A DNA stretch of 64,000 nt from Akkermansiaceae bacterium (GTDB lineage: Bacteria; Verrucomicrobiota; Verrucomicrobiia; Verrucomicrobiales; Akkermansiaceae). The notes under the pieces are model-generated. The model had not been told where the DNA came from and ran no database searches. It saw only the letters and a program-made list of their open reading frames with translations. Location of the stretch: assembly GCA_024233135.1 (NCBI GenBank), contig JACKPZ010000005.1, positions 62,001-126,000 of the forward strand, written 5' to 3'. This document shows, in pieces, positions 22,860 through 33,594 of this stretch (the first letter of the stretch is position 1; every line of letters begins with the position of its first letter). A program made the position numbers and the translations under genes.

Positions 22860-24332
22860 ATGCAACCGGACGAAGAAAAAAACCCGCGCCATCTAACGGA
22901 AGGAAAGACCTCCTGGCAGGGAGGGATCTATCCGAAGGAGGATGTCGAGGGCACCGACATGTTCCGGCCCTTCTTCCGCCGCAAGCGGACCTGGCTCGTC
23001 ATCGCCGGAATCGCGCTGCTCGTCCTGCTGGTCTTCGGCTACCGTCCCGACGCACCCGCGGACCTCGGCCTCGACTCCGCCAAGGTGGGCATCGGCCTCG
23101 GCATCTTCGCCTGCATCGCGTTCCTCTGGCTCACCGAGGCGCTGCCGCTGGCCGCGACCGCATTGCTCGTGCCGTTGCTTGCCGCCACCACCGGGTTGAT
23201 GGATCTCAAATCCGCGCTCGCCGGTTTCGCCCATCCGCTCATCTTCCTGTTTTTCGGCGGCTTCGCGCTGGCCTCCGCGATGGCCTATCAGGGGCTCGAC
23301 CTGTGGATCGCCCGCACCGTCGTGCGCCTCGGCAAGGGCTCCTTCCTGCGGGTGTCCCTGCTGCTCTTCATCGCGACGGCCTTCCTCTCGATGTGGATGA
23401 GCAACACCGCCACCACCGCGATGATGATGCCGCTGGTGCTCGGCATCCTCGGCCGCGCCGGCGCGGGCAAGGGGAGGAGCGCTGAGTTTCTATTGTTAGG
23501 CGTGGCCTACGCGGCGAGCGTGGGCGGCATCGGCACGCTCGTCGGCAGCCCGCCGAACGCGATCGCCGCGCAGAAACTCGGGATCGGCTTCGCGGCGTGG
23601 ATGCGCTTCGGCATCCCGGCGGTGCTCGTCCTGCTGCCGCTCATGGGAATCGTGCTGTGGTTGGTCTGCCGACCGGAACTCAAACGCATCGCTTCCATCG
23701 ACGGCGAACCCTTCGTCTTCAACTGGCACCGCCGCATGACGCTCGCCATCTTCGCCACCACCGCGCTGTGCTGGATCTTCGGTGCGAAACTCGGCGCCTG
23801 GCTCGGCATCGGCGACGCCATCGACACCGTCGTCGCCCTCTTCGCCGTGCTGGCGTTGCTCTATTTCCGCGTCCTGCGCTGGCGCGATGTCGACCGCGGC
23901 ACCGACTGGGGCGTGCTGCTCCTCTTCGGCGGCGGCATCACGCTGAGCAACGTGCTCGGCACCAGCGGCACCAGCATGTTTCTCGCCCACCGTTTCGTTT
24001 CGCTGGTCGGCGATTGGCCGGCCTTTCTCGTGGTCGCCGCGGTGATCGCCTTCGTCATCTTCCTCACCGAGCTTTCCAGCAACACGGCCACCGCCGCGCT
24101 GATGGTGCCGATCTTCGCTTCCGTGGCGGTCGAACTCGACATGATGCCGGCGAAACTCGTCGTCCCGCTCGCGCTCGCGGCCTCCTGCGCGTTCATGCTG
24201 CCGGTCGCCACGCCGCCCAACGCGATCGTATTCGGCACCGGCATGGTCCCTCAGCGCCGCATGATGCGCGTCGGCCTCGTCCTCAACCTCAGCTTCATCG
24301 CCGTGCTCACGCTGCTGGCGATGATGCTGTAG
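22860..24332 (+). CDS. DASS/SLC13-family anion transporter
   Basis: A 490-residue inner-membrane symporter of the divalent-anion:sodium family (dicarboxylates, sulfate or related anions). Both substrate/sodium motifs are present: MSNTATTAMM in the first half and SSNTATAALM in the second, each before a re-entrant loop, and PPNAI appears in each half (SPPNAIAA, TPPNAIVF), showing the inverted repeat. About 11-12 membrane segments, with a ~45-residue cytoplasmic N-terminus before the first. It is 16 bp downstream of the M20 amidohydrolase, so it may import that enzyme's substrate. A short terminator-like stem follows. Confidence 0.92.
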   Translation: MQPDEEKNPRHLTEGKTSWQGGIYPKEDVEGTDMFRPFFRRKRTWLVIAGIALLVLLVFGYRPDAPADLGLDSAKVGIGLGIFACIAFLWLTEALPLAATALLVPLLAATTGLMDLKSALAGFAHPLIFLFFGGFALASAMAYQGLDLWIARTVVRLGKGSFLRVSLLLFIATAFLSMWMSNTATTAMMMPLVLGILGRAGAGKGRSAEFLLLGVAYAASVGGIGTLVGSPPNAIAAQKLGIGFAAWMRFGIPAVLVLLPLMGIVLWLVCRPELKRIASIDGEPFVFNWHRRMTLAIFATTALCWIFGAKLGAWLGIGDAIDTVVALFAVLALLYFRVLRWRDVDRGTDWGVLLLFGGGITLSNVLGTSGTSMFLAHRFVSLVGDWPAFLVVAAVIAFVIFLTELSSNTATAALMVPIFASVAVELDMMPAKLVVPLALAASCAFMLPVATPPNAIVFGTGMVPQRRMMRVGLVLNLSFIAVLTLLAMML

Positions 24333-24333
24333 G

Positions 24334-24351
24334 CGCGGTCGTGAGACCGCG
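24334..24351. terminator. Stem-loop between convergent genes
   Basis: CGCGGTC-GTGA-GACCGCG, a perfect 7 bp stem with a GTGA tetraloop, between the convergent transporter and isocitrate dehydrogenase genes. It could stop transcription in both directions; no long T tract is present. Confidence 0.5.
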
Positions 24352-24354
24352 AAA

Positions 24355-26583
<2,229 letters not shown>

Positions 26584-26680
26584 GATCGAATCTTCGTTGG
26601 CTGGCAGCGGTGTAGGCCAGCGGGCCGACGGGGGGAAGTTTCAAGTTCGCCGTGGTCGGAAATGGCCCGCCGGCGGAAAA

Positions 26681-27772
26681 TCAGCGGGCGATCAGGTGCA
26701 CCTTCGGCGCCTTGATCACCGCGGTGGTGCGGCTGCCGGGCTGGAGCTGGAGTTCCTCGCAGCCCTGGGCGGTGAGCAGGGAGCTGAGCGGGAAGCCGCA
26801 GTCGAGATCGACGCGGACGAGGGGGCCCTCGCGGGCGAGGTCGAGGACGATGGCGGGCAGGCGGTTGCGCGGGCTGGCGGGGCGCTCGCCGGGAGACTCG
26901 AGGATGACGTCCTCGGCGCGGATGCAGACGAAGACGTCGCGGGTGTCCTCGGGCAGGCCGATGGTGAGGACCTGGAGGGCGACGCCATCGACCTCGACGA
27001 CGGCAAGGCCGTTCGTGCGCGCGAGGATGGTGCCGGGGCGCACGGTTTCCACGGAGAGGACGTCGGCGACGTGGGCGCCGGAGGGTTTCGAAAACACCTC
27101 GTTCACCGGCCCCTGCTGGACGGTGCGGCCTTGGTACATGACGACGAGTTCGTCGCCCAGCGAGGTGGCCTCCTGGCGGTCGTGGGTGACGACGATGGCG
27201 GGGATGCCGGTGGCCTTGATCCAGCGGCGGAGTTCGCGGCGGAGGCGGAGGCGCGTCGGCATGTCGAGGGCGGACAGCGGCTCGTCGAGCAGCAGGAGGC
27301 GCGGCTCGGGGGCGAGGGCGCGGGCGAGGGCGACCCGCTGGCGCTGGCCGCCGGAGAGCTCGGCAGGCCGGCGTTTTTCGAAACCCATGAGCGCGAGTTG
27401 ATCAAGCAGCTCGGCCACGCGCTTGTCGCGCGCGGCGTCATCGGCGCGGAACAATCCGAAGCCGATGTTTTCCGCGACGGTGAGATGGGGAAACAAGGCA
27501 TACTCCTGCGGCACGAGGCCGATCCGGCGCTGCCGGGCGGGCACGGAGATCTGCTCCTCGCTGTCGTGCCAGACGGTGCCGTCAAACTCGATGCGGCCGA
27601 TGTCCGGGCGATCGAGCCCGGCGATGCAGCGCAGCACGGTGGACTTGCCCACGCCGGACGGGCCGAAGAGCACGGTGATGGCCGCATCGCGCCGCGGCGC
27701 GTGAAACATGACCTCGATGGGAAGTTCCCCGGGAAACTTCCGCTCGAATCCGGCATGGAGTCCTTCGATCAT
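26681..27772 (-). CDS. modC: Molybdate ABC transporter ATP-binding protein
   Basis: A 363-residue ATPase that powers molybdate uptake. Walker A GPSGVGKST, Q-loop GLVPQEYALFPHL, signature LSGGQRQRVALARAL, Walker B LLLLDEPLSALD and the H-loop IVVTHDR are all present. The C-terminal ~120 residues form a Mop/TOBE-like oxyanion-binding region. The start at 27772 overlaps the modB stop (ATGA). Last gene of a modA-modB-modC operon on the minus strand. Confidence 0.93.
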   Translation of the reverse strand: MIEGLHAGFERKFPGELPIEVMFHAPRRDAAITVLFGPSGVGKSTVLRCIAGLDRPDIGRIEFDGTVWHDSEEQISVPARQRRIGLVPQEYALFPHLTVAENIGFGLFRADDAARDKRVAELLDQLALMGFEKRRPAELSGGQRQRVALARALAPEPRLLLLDEPLSALDMPTRLRLRRELRRWIKATGIPAIVVTHDRQEATSLGDELVVMYQGRTVQQGPVNEVFSKPSGAHVADVLSVETVRPGTILARTNGLAVVEVDGVALQVLTIGLPEDTRDVFVCIRAEDVILESPGERPASPRNRLPAIVLDLAREGPLVRVDLDCGFPLSSLLTAQGCEELQLQPGSRTTAVIKAPKVHLIAR

Positions 27773-28434
27773 GAGCGGCGGCGGGAGAGCCGCTCGCTGG
27801 CGGCGACGGCGAGGAAGGCGATGGACGCGGAGATGCCGGCGAAGGTCCACGCCTTGTCGTCCTGTCCGAGTTGCACGAGGTTGTAGATGGCGACGGAGAG
27901 GGTGGTCGTTTCACCGGGGATGTTGCCGGCGATCATCACGGTGGCTCCGAACTCGCCGAGCGCGCGGGCAAAGGCGAGCAGGACGCCGGCCCACACACCG
28001 CGGCGGGCGAGCGGCAGGGTGACGCTGAAAAACACACGGCTTTCCCCGGCGCCGAGCGTGCGCGCTTGTTGTTCGAGCTGCCCATCAACCTCCTCGAAGG
28101 CGGTGCGCGCCGTCCTTACGAGCAAGGGCAGCGACATCACCGCGAGCGCGATCACCACCGCCTTCCATGTGAAGACGATCTCGATTTCCTGCGTCTCCCA
28201 CAGCCACTTGCCGACGGGACCCTTGCGGCCGAGGAGGCGGAGGAGCAGGAGGCCGGTCACCACCGGCGGCAGCACCAGCGGCAGGCTCACCAGGGTTTCC
28301 AACAAGGTCTTTCCGGGCCATCGACCGCGGGCGAGCAGCCACGCGAGGAGGATGCCCGGCGGCAGCACCAGCAGCGTCGCGAGCAAGGCCATGCCCGCGG
28401 TGAATCCGACGATCTGCCAGTCCTCGCCCGTCAT
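27769..28434 (-). CDS. modB: Molybdate ABC transporter permease
   Basis: A 221-residue inner-membrane permease with about five membrane helices (GMALLATLLVLPPGILLAWLL, LVSLPLVLPPVVTGLLLL, AVVIALAVMSLPLLV and others). The EAA-loop motif that contacts ModC is visible (EQQARTLGAGESRVFFSVTL). The C-terminus is basic (SERLSRRRS). It overlaps modA upstream and modC downstream by 4 bp each, showing tight translational coupling. Length fits ModB. Confidence 0.94.
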   Translation of the reverse strand: MTGEDWQIVGFTAGMALLATLLVLPPGILLAWLLARGRWPGKTLLETLVSLPLVLPPVVTGLLLLRLLGRKGPVGKWLWETQEIEIVFTWKAVVIALAVMSLPLLVRTARTAFEEVDGQLEQQARTLGAGESRVFFSVTLPLARRGVWAGVLLAFARALGEFGATVMIAGNIPGETTTLSVAIYNLVQLGQDDKAWTFAGISASIAFLAVAASERLSRRRS

Positions 28435-29189
28435 GGTTTCTCCAGCAGGGTGAATCCGTGTTTGCGAAACACCTCGGCCGCTTCGGCGCCGCCGAGGGTT
28501 GTTAGGAAACGCGCCGCCGCCTCATGCGAGTGACCGCCTTTCACCAATGCCGCCGGATACGTGATCCGCGGCCCGTCCTCCGCCTGGAGCGCGAAGGCCA
28601 CCTTCACCTTGCGCGATGACGAGGCGTCGGTCTGATAGACGATGGCGGCGTCCGCGTTTCCCTGCGCGGCGGCGGCGAGCGCGGCGCGCACATGCTCGGT
28701 GGGGACGATCTTGCGGCGGAGTTTCTCCCAAAGCCCGAGTTTCTCAAGGTGCTGGCGAGCGTAAACGCCGACCGGCACCGCCTGCGGGTTGCCTGTCGCG
28801 ATCCGGCGGATGCGAGCGGTCGCCAGATCCGAGGGTTTCGTGAGCGACGGTCCGTCGGTGGCGGTCACCACCACCAGCGTGTTGCCGAGCAGGGAACGGC
28901 GGGACTTGGGATCGATGAGTTGTTTCTTTTCCAACAGGTCCATCTGCGCCTCGTCGGCGGAAACGAACAAGTCGGCCGGTGCGCCGGCGTCGATCTGCCG
29001 GGCGAGCGTGCTCGATCCGGCGAAATTGAAGCGCGGCTTGTCGCCGGTGCGTTTTTCGTGCGCCCCGCCGATCTCGCGCAACGCGTCACCGAGGCTCGCC
29101 GCGGCGAACACGGTGAACGTCTCGGCCGCGGCACGAGGTGCCGGAGACGCGAGCAAAATGCAAGCGGCGCACAGGGGGAACAGACGCAT
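28431..29189 (-). CDS. modA: Molybdate-binding periplasmic protein
   Basis: A 252-residue substrate-binding protein that captures molybdate (or tungstate) in the periplasm. Signal peptide RLFPLCAACILLASPAPRAAA, then TFTVFAAASLGDALREI (typical ModA opening with a ligand Ser), FNFAGSSTLARQI (ligand Ser), ADLFVSADEAQMDLL, YPAALVKG and GHSHEAAARFLTTL. Start at 29189. First gene of modABC. No ModE-type regulator lies next to it. Confidence 0.94.
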   Translation of the reverse strand: MRLFPLCAACILLASPAPRAAAETFTVFAAASLGDALREIGGAHEKRTGDKPRFNFAGSSTLARQIDAGAPADLFVSADEAQMDLLEKKQLIDPKSRRSLLGNTLVVVTATDGPSLTKPSDLATARIRRIATGNPQAVPVGVYARQHLEKLGLWEKLRRKIVPTEHVRAALAAAAQGNADAAIVYQTDASSSRKVKVAFALQAEDGPRITYPAALVKGGHSHEAAARFLTTLGGAEAAEVFRKHGFTLLEKP

Positions 29190-29320
29190 GACGGGAAGGG
29201 AAAGCGGTCGGCGAAACGCCAGGGGGAGCGCAAAACCCACCGACCGGAAACGATTTCAATGCGGATTTCCGCCGGACGGAAAGGACAAACCGGCGGGAAA
29301 TCGCAGAGCGCCAGCCCGCC

Positions 29321-29821
29321 TCAGTGGATCGCCACCGAGGTTCCGAGCGCCGCTTCGTAGGCCTGGTGCAGCCGGAATGTCTGCTGCGCGGCGAATTTCT
29401 GGCCGATCTGCGCCATCAGATACAGCGCCAGCCCGGCCGCCAGCGAGACGCCGAAAACCCACAGCCCCCAGGGCGTCATGCCGAGTTTCCGCTGGCAGAA
29501 TCCGAGGATGCTCGAAAACAGGGCGAGCGACCCGGTGATCAACCCGGCATAGAGATAGAAAGACCAGAAACTCGCGTTCGGCCCGTAGATGCCGTGCACC
29601 ACCGTGCGCCCGTCGGTGGACGGCTCCAGACTCAGGTTCAGCCGCGGCGACCAGAATTTCCTCTCCTCCAACGGGATCCGCACGCAGATGAAATCCGGGA
29701 AGGTTTTCACCTCGAAGCGTGTGCCGCTCTCCGCGACGTGCGCGAGGATTCGTTCGCGGACCGAGTCCGGATCGAGTTCCAGGGTCTGGCTGAAGCGCGG
29801 GCGGACGAGGAAACTGCTCAT
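29321..29821 (-). CDS. Hypothetical two-TM protein
   Basis: A 166-residue protein without a recognised domain. The N-terminal ~95 residues look folded and soluble (LRVPRFSQTLELDPDSV-type start with FEVKTFPDFICVRIP and RTVVHGIYGPNASFW). Two membrane helices follow (FYLYAGLITGSLALFSSIL, then TPWGLWVFGVSLAAGLALYLMA), and the C-terminus carries helix LHQAYEAALGTSV. It lies upstream of modA on the same strand with a 130 bp gap, so it is probably independent. A Verrucomicrobia-type conserved hypothetical is possible; function unknown. Confidence 0.65.
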   Translation of the reverse strand: MSSFLVRPRFSQTLELDPDSVRERILAHVAESGTRFEVKTFPDFICVRIPLEERKFWSPRLNLSLEPSTDGRTVVHGIYGPNASFWSFYLYAGLITGSLALFSSILGFCQRKLGMTPWGLWVFGVSLAAGLALYLMAQIGQKFAAQQTFRLHQAYEAALGTSVAIH

Positions 29822-29957
29822 GCGGTCTTCCAGTCCAGCCGCCTCCGCGCCCCGCGTCAATCCGCCAGTCTCTGGCTTTTCCAGTCATCGCCAATGCGAC
29901 GGTGGCGGAGAATGGAAACACGGTGACACCATGAGCGCCCCCCCCATGATCCATCCG

Positions 29958-29998
29958 TTGACAAAAGATCCATGCGGCCGCACCGATGTTTTGCTAAC
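29958..29998. repeat. Dispersed ~40 bp palindrome, copy E1
   Basis: GTTGACAAAAGATCC, then ATGCGGCCGCAC, then CGATGTTTTGCTAAC. The left arm matches the complement of the right arm (GTTAGCAAAACATCG) with few mismatches, around a NotI-type GCGGCCGC core. It is 8.6 kb from the other three copies. Confidence 0.75.
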
Positions 29999-30106
29999 AA
30001 AATGCGGGGTGGGGGCGGTGGCCGGTTGGTAGGCGAGGAACCGTGCTGGCGTGGGTGGGGCCGGCTCGGTGCCATTGGCTGGAGTTGGGGAAACCCGCGT
30101 CCGCCA

Positions 30107-30138
30107 TGTCCCCGGCGGGCGGGGACACGCGATCGCGT
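30107..30138. promoter_or_regulatory. Hairpin plus palindrome upstream of a small membrane protein
   Basis: TGTCCCC-GGCGGGC-GGGGACA (30107-30127) is a perfect 7 bp stem, directly followed by the perfect palindrome ACGCGATCGCGT (30127-30138), about 50 bp before the ATG at 30190. It could be an operator, a leader hairpin or a terminator from upstream. Confidence 0.4.
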
Positions 30139-30186
30139 ATACGTGAAATCCTTGGATCGAGCCGGCCCTCCTGATATTTCAGATTC

Positions 30187-30567
30187 GTGATGTTTCCCCC
30201 CCCAAAGTTCAACCCCATCATCGCGGGTCCGATGTCGTTCTTCGGAGTGATCGGTTTGGTGACCCTGCACTTCCGCTACGTTCTGAAAGCCGAAGCGACG
30301 CCGGAATGGGCGATCGCAGGCATCGTCGTGGGCATTGGATTCTTCTTCATGGTCCTGATGCTGCACGAAGCCGCCGATGCCTTGGGAACACCAGGAACAA
30401 AAAGTGGGAAGCGCTGGATGCCGACACGCCAGCGGAACCACCCCGCGTTGTTCGATTTCTCGACCGACTCGTTCGGCACGGAACGCATCGACCACAGTTT
30501 CCATGACGAACGCCGCGCCCGTCTCGGCCTCGGTTCCCACCGCGGCTCCGAGAACCGCTTCCGCTGA
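30187..30567 (+). CDS. Small hypothetical membrane protein, weakly supported
   Basis: A 125-126-residue frame (double ATG at 30187/30190). The N-terminal part has two convincing membrane segments (NPIIAGPMSFFGVIGLVTL and WAIAGIVVGIGFFFMVLML). The later part (GTPGTKSGKRWMPTRQRNHP and beyond) is basic and low in hydrophobicity and could be a frameshifted tail. No strong Shine-Dalgarno site. It lies between the E1 repeat region and the convergent aminopeptidase gene. Probably a real short membrane protein, but the C-terminus is doubtful. Confidence 0.45.
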   Translation: MMFPPPKFNPIIAGPMSFFGVIGLVTLHFRYVLKAEATPEWAIAGIVVGIGFFFMVLMLHEAADALGTPGTKSGKRWMPTRQRNHPALFDFSTDSFGTERIDHSFHDERRARLGLGSHRGSENRFR

Positions 30568-30578
30568 GCGCCGCCGCC

Positions 30579-31679
30579 TCAGCCGTTCAGCTTGGCGAGG
30601 CTCTTCGGCAGGAACACACCGTTCTTGCGGATGACCTTGCCGTCGAAGCGGATCTCGCCGCCGCCGTAGTCCTTGCGCTGGATGTTGACCATGTCCCAGT
30701 GGACTTGCGAGCGGTTGCCGTTGTCGGCCTCCTCATACGCCTGGCCGGGTGTGAAGTGGAAGGATCCGGCGATTTTCTCGTCGAAAAGGATGTCGCGCAT
30801 CGGCTCGCGGATCTCCGGGTTGAATCCCAACGCGAACTCGCCGATGTAACGCGCGCCGGCGTCGCTGTCGAGAATGCGGTTGAGAGCCTTGGTCTTCGCG
30901 CCGGCTTCGGCTTTCACGATCCTGCCTTTTTCAAACTCGAGGCGGATGCCGTCGAACGGGATGCCCTGATAGATCGTCGGCGCGTTGTAGGTGATGACGC
31001 CCTCGACGGAGTCCTTCACCGGCGCGGTGAAGACCTCGCCGTCCGGGATGTTGTAGTTGCCGCCGCAGACGATGGCGGGGATGTCCTTGATCGAAAAACG
31101 CAGATCGGTGCCGGGACCGCTGATCTCCACCTTGTCGGTGGCGTCCATCAGTTTCTTGAGCGCCTTCATCGCGGGAAGCAGAGACTTGTAGTCGAGCAGG
31201 CAGACGCGGAAGTAGAAATCTTCGAACGCCTCGGTGCTCATGCCCGCCTGCTGGGCCATCGACGGGGACGGCCAGCGCAGCACACACCAGCGCGTGCGCT
31301 TCACCCGGTGGTCGAGCACCGGGCGCATGTGTTTCATGGCGAGTTTCATTTTTTCCGCCGGCACGTCGGACGACTCCATGATGTTCTCGCTGCCGCGGAT
31401 GGCGATGTAGGCGTCCATGTCGCGCATCTCGGCGAGCAGGTGCTTGGTGATGATGCCGTACTGGGTGTCGTCCGCACCCCGGAGCATCTCGCGGTTCAAC
31501 CGTCCGCTTTGCAGGCGCAGCACCGGATGGGCCCCTTTGGCGCGCGCCTCGCGGATCAACGCGAGGCCGATCGATTCCGGAACGTCGTAGAGATCGAGCA
31601 GGACCTTGTCGCCCTTCTGGATGGCGGTGGAGTAGCGGACCAACTGGCGTGCGAGCGAATCGATGCGGGCGTCATGCAT
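30579..31679 (-). CDS. M29-family (thermophilic-type) metallo-aminopeptidase
   Basis: A 366-residue aminopeptidase that removes N-terminal residues from peptides, usually with two metal ions. Features: LARQLVRYSTAIQKGDKVLL opening, the YNIPDGEVFTAPVKDSVEG segment with the metal Glu, IRLEFEKGRIV, the YIGEFALGFNP metal-binding stretch, and the end motif HWDMVNIQRKDYGGGEIRFD with metal His and Asp. Length fits the family (350-410). The start at 31679 is the first ATG giving the family N-terminus; the upstream frame reads through a terminator region and is not coding. Confidence 0.88.
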   Translation of the reverse strand: MHDARIDSLARQLVRYSTAIQKGDKVLLDLYDVPESIGLALIREARAKGAHPVLRLQSGRLNREMLRGADDTQYGIITKHLLAEMRDMDAYIAIRGSENIMESSDVPAEKMKLAMKHMRPVLDHRVKRTRWCVLRWPSPSMAQQAGMSTEAFEDFYFRVCLLDYKSLLPAMKALKKLMDATDKVEISGPGTDLRFSIKDIPAIVCGGNYNIPDGEVFTAPVKDSVEGVITYNAPTIYQGIPFDGIRLEFEKGRIVKAEAGAKTKALNRILDSDAGARYIGEFALGFNPEIREPMRDILFDEKIAGSFHFTPGQAYEEADNGNRSQVHWDMVNIQRKDYGGGEIRFDGKVIRKNGVFLPKSLAKLNG

Positions 31680-31744
31680 GGCGCTAGCTGATAGCTGGCG
31701 CGTCCCTGCCTTCCAAGCGCCAAGTGGCGGCGCGCCGTCCGCGG

Positions 31745-31821
31745 AAAAAAGAAAGCGGCCCGATCGATATCCTCCCCGGGAAAAACCCAAAAACCCAAAG
31801 GGAAGCTCAATCGGGCCGCTT
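31745..31821 (-). terminator. Intrinsic terminator after the glycosylase gene, or attenuator before the aminopeptidase
   Basis: On the minus strand, AAGCGGCCCGAT (31821-31810) pairs with ATCGGGCCGCTT (31764-31753) in a perfect 12 bp stem, followed at once by TCTTTTTT. The loop is 45 nt with its own CCC/GGG pairs. It lies 120 bp past the uracil-DNA glycosylase stop and 66 bp before the aminopeptidase start, so it can end the first transcript or attenuate the second. Confidence 0.7.
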
Positions 31822-31942
31822 CGTCTTGCGACGCGCGGAAGCAATCACCGGACGGCCCCGCGGTCAAGAGGAAGAATGGAGTTTTTTCAGAAATTGTTCC
31901 AATCGTCCAGCCGGCCAAAAACCGGCTGGTTTCCGGATCGAT

Positions 31943-32668
31943 TCACCACACGCCCGCGGCGCCGAGTTGCTTGGTGGCGGCTTCCGCCCAGCCGCGGTTC
32001 GCGGCGGGGGATGCGGGCGAGGGATGGAGCACGCGGCAGACCTTCGCCCTGCTGCCGGCGGCGGCCGCGGCGCTCTGGAGTTTCGCCTCCGCGTAGGCGC
32101 CGACCCCGACGAGAAACTCCGGTTTCAAGGTGGCGACCGCCGTGGTGAGATGGCGTTCGCAGGCTTCCTCCACGGGGGCCATTTCCGCGGTGCCGATCTT
32201 GTCCGGCGTGATGTTCGCGCCGGTGGCGCTCATCCAGACGAGCGGGCAGTAGTTGAGCACAAGGTGGTCCGCGAAGAATGCATCGGCCGTGCCGAACCGC
32301 TCCGCGAAGAGCCCCCAGAGTCGGCGGCCGCTCACTTCGGAGCGTGTGCAGGCGAACCCCTCGACCGGGCGTTTCGGATGCTCGTCCGACGGTTTGGAAA
32401 CCGTTTCCTCGATGCCCATCCAATCGCGGACGGCCGCGACCTCGCCGAAGGGCACGCCGGTCTGCGCCATGCCGAAGGGCCCCGGGTTCATGCCGAGGAA
32501 CAGCACGCGTTTCCTGCCGCGGCCGAAGCGATCGAGGTAGCGGACATGCGGTTCCCATGCGTAGTCGAGCGGGTGATAGACCGCGGCGACGGGTTCGCGG
32601 AATCGCAGGCCGCGCAGCGCGTCGGCCAGCTCGCGCGCGGCGGCGACAAGGGGCGGGGCGGATTTCAT
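31943..32668 (-). CDS. SMUG1-type uracil-DNA glycosylase
   Basis: A 241-residue base-excision repair enzyme that removes uracil, and often hydroxymethyluracil, from DNA. The SMUG1 active-site motif LFLGMNPGPFGMAQTGVPFG is intact, with the Asn and Phe that contact the base; the second motif is CRVLHPSPASPAANRGW (catalytic His region). Between them are GRRLWGLFAERFG and VLNYCPLVWM, both typical of SMUG1-like bacterial proteins. The start at 32668 overlaps the ctaB stop (ATGA), so it is translated after ctaB. Confidence 0.9.
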   Translation of the reverse strand: MKSAPPLVAAARELADALRGLRFREPVAAVYHPLDYAWEPHVRYLDRFGRGRKRVLFLGMNPGPFGMAQTGVPFGEVAAVRDWMGIEETVSKPSDEHPKRPVEGFACTRSEVSGRRLWGLFAERFGTADAFFADHLVLNYCPLVWMSATGANITPDKIGTAEMAPVEEACERHLTTAVATLKPEFLVGVGAYAEAKLQSAAAAAGSRAKVCRVLHPSPASPAANRGWAEAATKQLGAAGVW

Positions 32669-33594
32669 GAACGGACCTTCCAGGCGATGAGCAGGGCGAG
32701 CAGCGCCAGCGGCAGATAGAGCAAGGTGAAGAGGAACAACTTCCTCGCCGCGGGTCGGGTGCCTTGTTTTGCGAAACGCATGCCCAGCGCGGTCATCACA
32801 AAGGCCAGCAGCGGCCCGGCGACAGCCCACACGATGTTGGCGAAGCCGAGCGCGAACGGAATCCACGACACCAGCGCCAGCACGAACGAAAACACCGAGC
32901 ACAGGATGCCGCTCTTGCGTCCGCTGACGTCGCCGTTGGACCACATCTTGTAGCCGACGGACTCGTATTCCTCGCGGCACAACCAGTTGATCGCCACGAA
33001 ATGTGGAAGCTGCCAGAGAAACAACAACGCGAACAAAAACCCGGACTCCCAACACAGCGGTTGCCCTCCCGCGCCGACCCAGCCGATGACCGGAGGCACC
33101 GCGCCGGGGATCGCGCCGACCAGCGTGTTCGTGCTGCTCACCCGTTTCATCGGCGTGTAAACGAACACGTAGATCGCGATGGTGGCCGCCGCGAGATAGG
33201 CCGCCACATTTCCCACCTGCACCGCGAGGTGGATGATGCCGATGGCCGAGAGCACCCAGCCGACGCCGAAGGCCGCCAGCGGGTCCATCCGCCGCGAGGG
33301 CAGGGGACGGTCCGCCGTGCGCTTCATCCGCGCGTCGAGATCCACCTCCATGAGCTGGTTGAACGCCGAAGAACCGAAGGCCGCCGCGGCGGTGCCGAGC
33401 AAGGTGTGAATCAGCTTCATCCAGTCGATGCCCGTCTCCCGCGAGGCGAGCAGGAATCCGAAAAACGTGGTGATGAGGACGAAAAAATTGAGCCGCACCT
33501 TCATCAGGACCGCGAGATCCTGCCGCAGTCCGGGCGGACGCTCCGCCACCTCTTCGTTCGCGATCGGCTCGCTGTTTGCTTCGTTTTCCTCCAT
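32665..33594 (-). CDS. ctaB: Heme O synthase (protoheme IX farnesyltransferase)
   Basis: A 309-residue integral membrane prenyltransferase that joins farnesyl diphosphate to heme B to give heme O for terminal oxidases. The diphosphate/Mg site FNQLMEVDLDARMKRTADRP matches the NxxxDxxxD prenyltransferase motif; the second polar loop is CREEYESVGYKMW followed by DVSGRKSG. About eight to nine membrane helices. Start at 33594 (MEENEANSEPIANE). The next gene is the uracil glycosylase, overlapping by 4 bp. No other oxidase assembly genes are nearby. Confidence 0.92.
   Translation of the reverse strand: MEENEANSEPIANEEVAERPPGLRQDLAVLMKVRLNFFVLITTFFGFLLASRETGIDWMKLIHTLLGTAAAAFGSSAFNQLMEVDLDARMKRTADRPLPSRRMDPLAAFGVGWVLSAIGIIHLAVQVGNVAAYLAAATIAIYVFVYTPMKRVSSTNTLVGAIPGAVPPVIGWVGAGGQPLCWESGFLFALLFLWQLPHFVAINWLCREEYESVGYKMWSNGDVSGRKSGILCSVFSFVLALVSWIPFALGFANIVWAVAGPLLAFVMTALGMRFAKQGTRPAARKLFLFTLLYLPLALLALLIAWKVRS

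Larger units (their letters stand above)
29822..30186. other. 365 bp gene-free region with palindrome element E1 and hairpins
   Basis: No convincing gene. It holds one copy of the dispersed NotI-core palindrome (29958-29998), then a GC-rich stretch, then a perfect 7 bp hairpin (30107-30127) joined to a 12 bp palindrome (30127-30138) shortly before the next gene. Confidence 0.5.

Noticed and set aside
29857..30540. Minus-strand frame across the E1 repeat
   Set aside because: Reads through the palindrome and hairpins, His/Arg-rich and without a domain.
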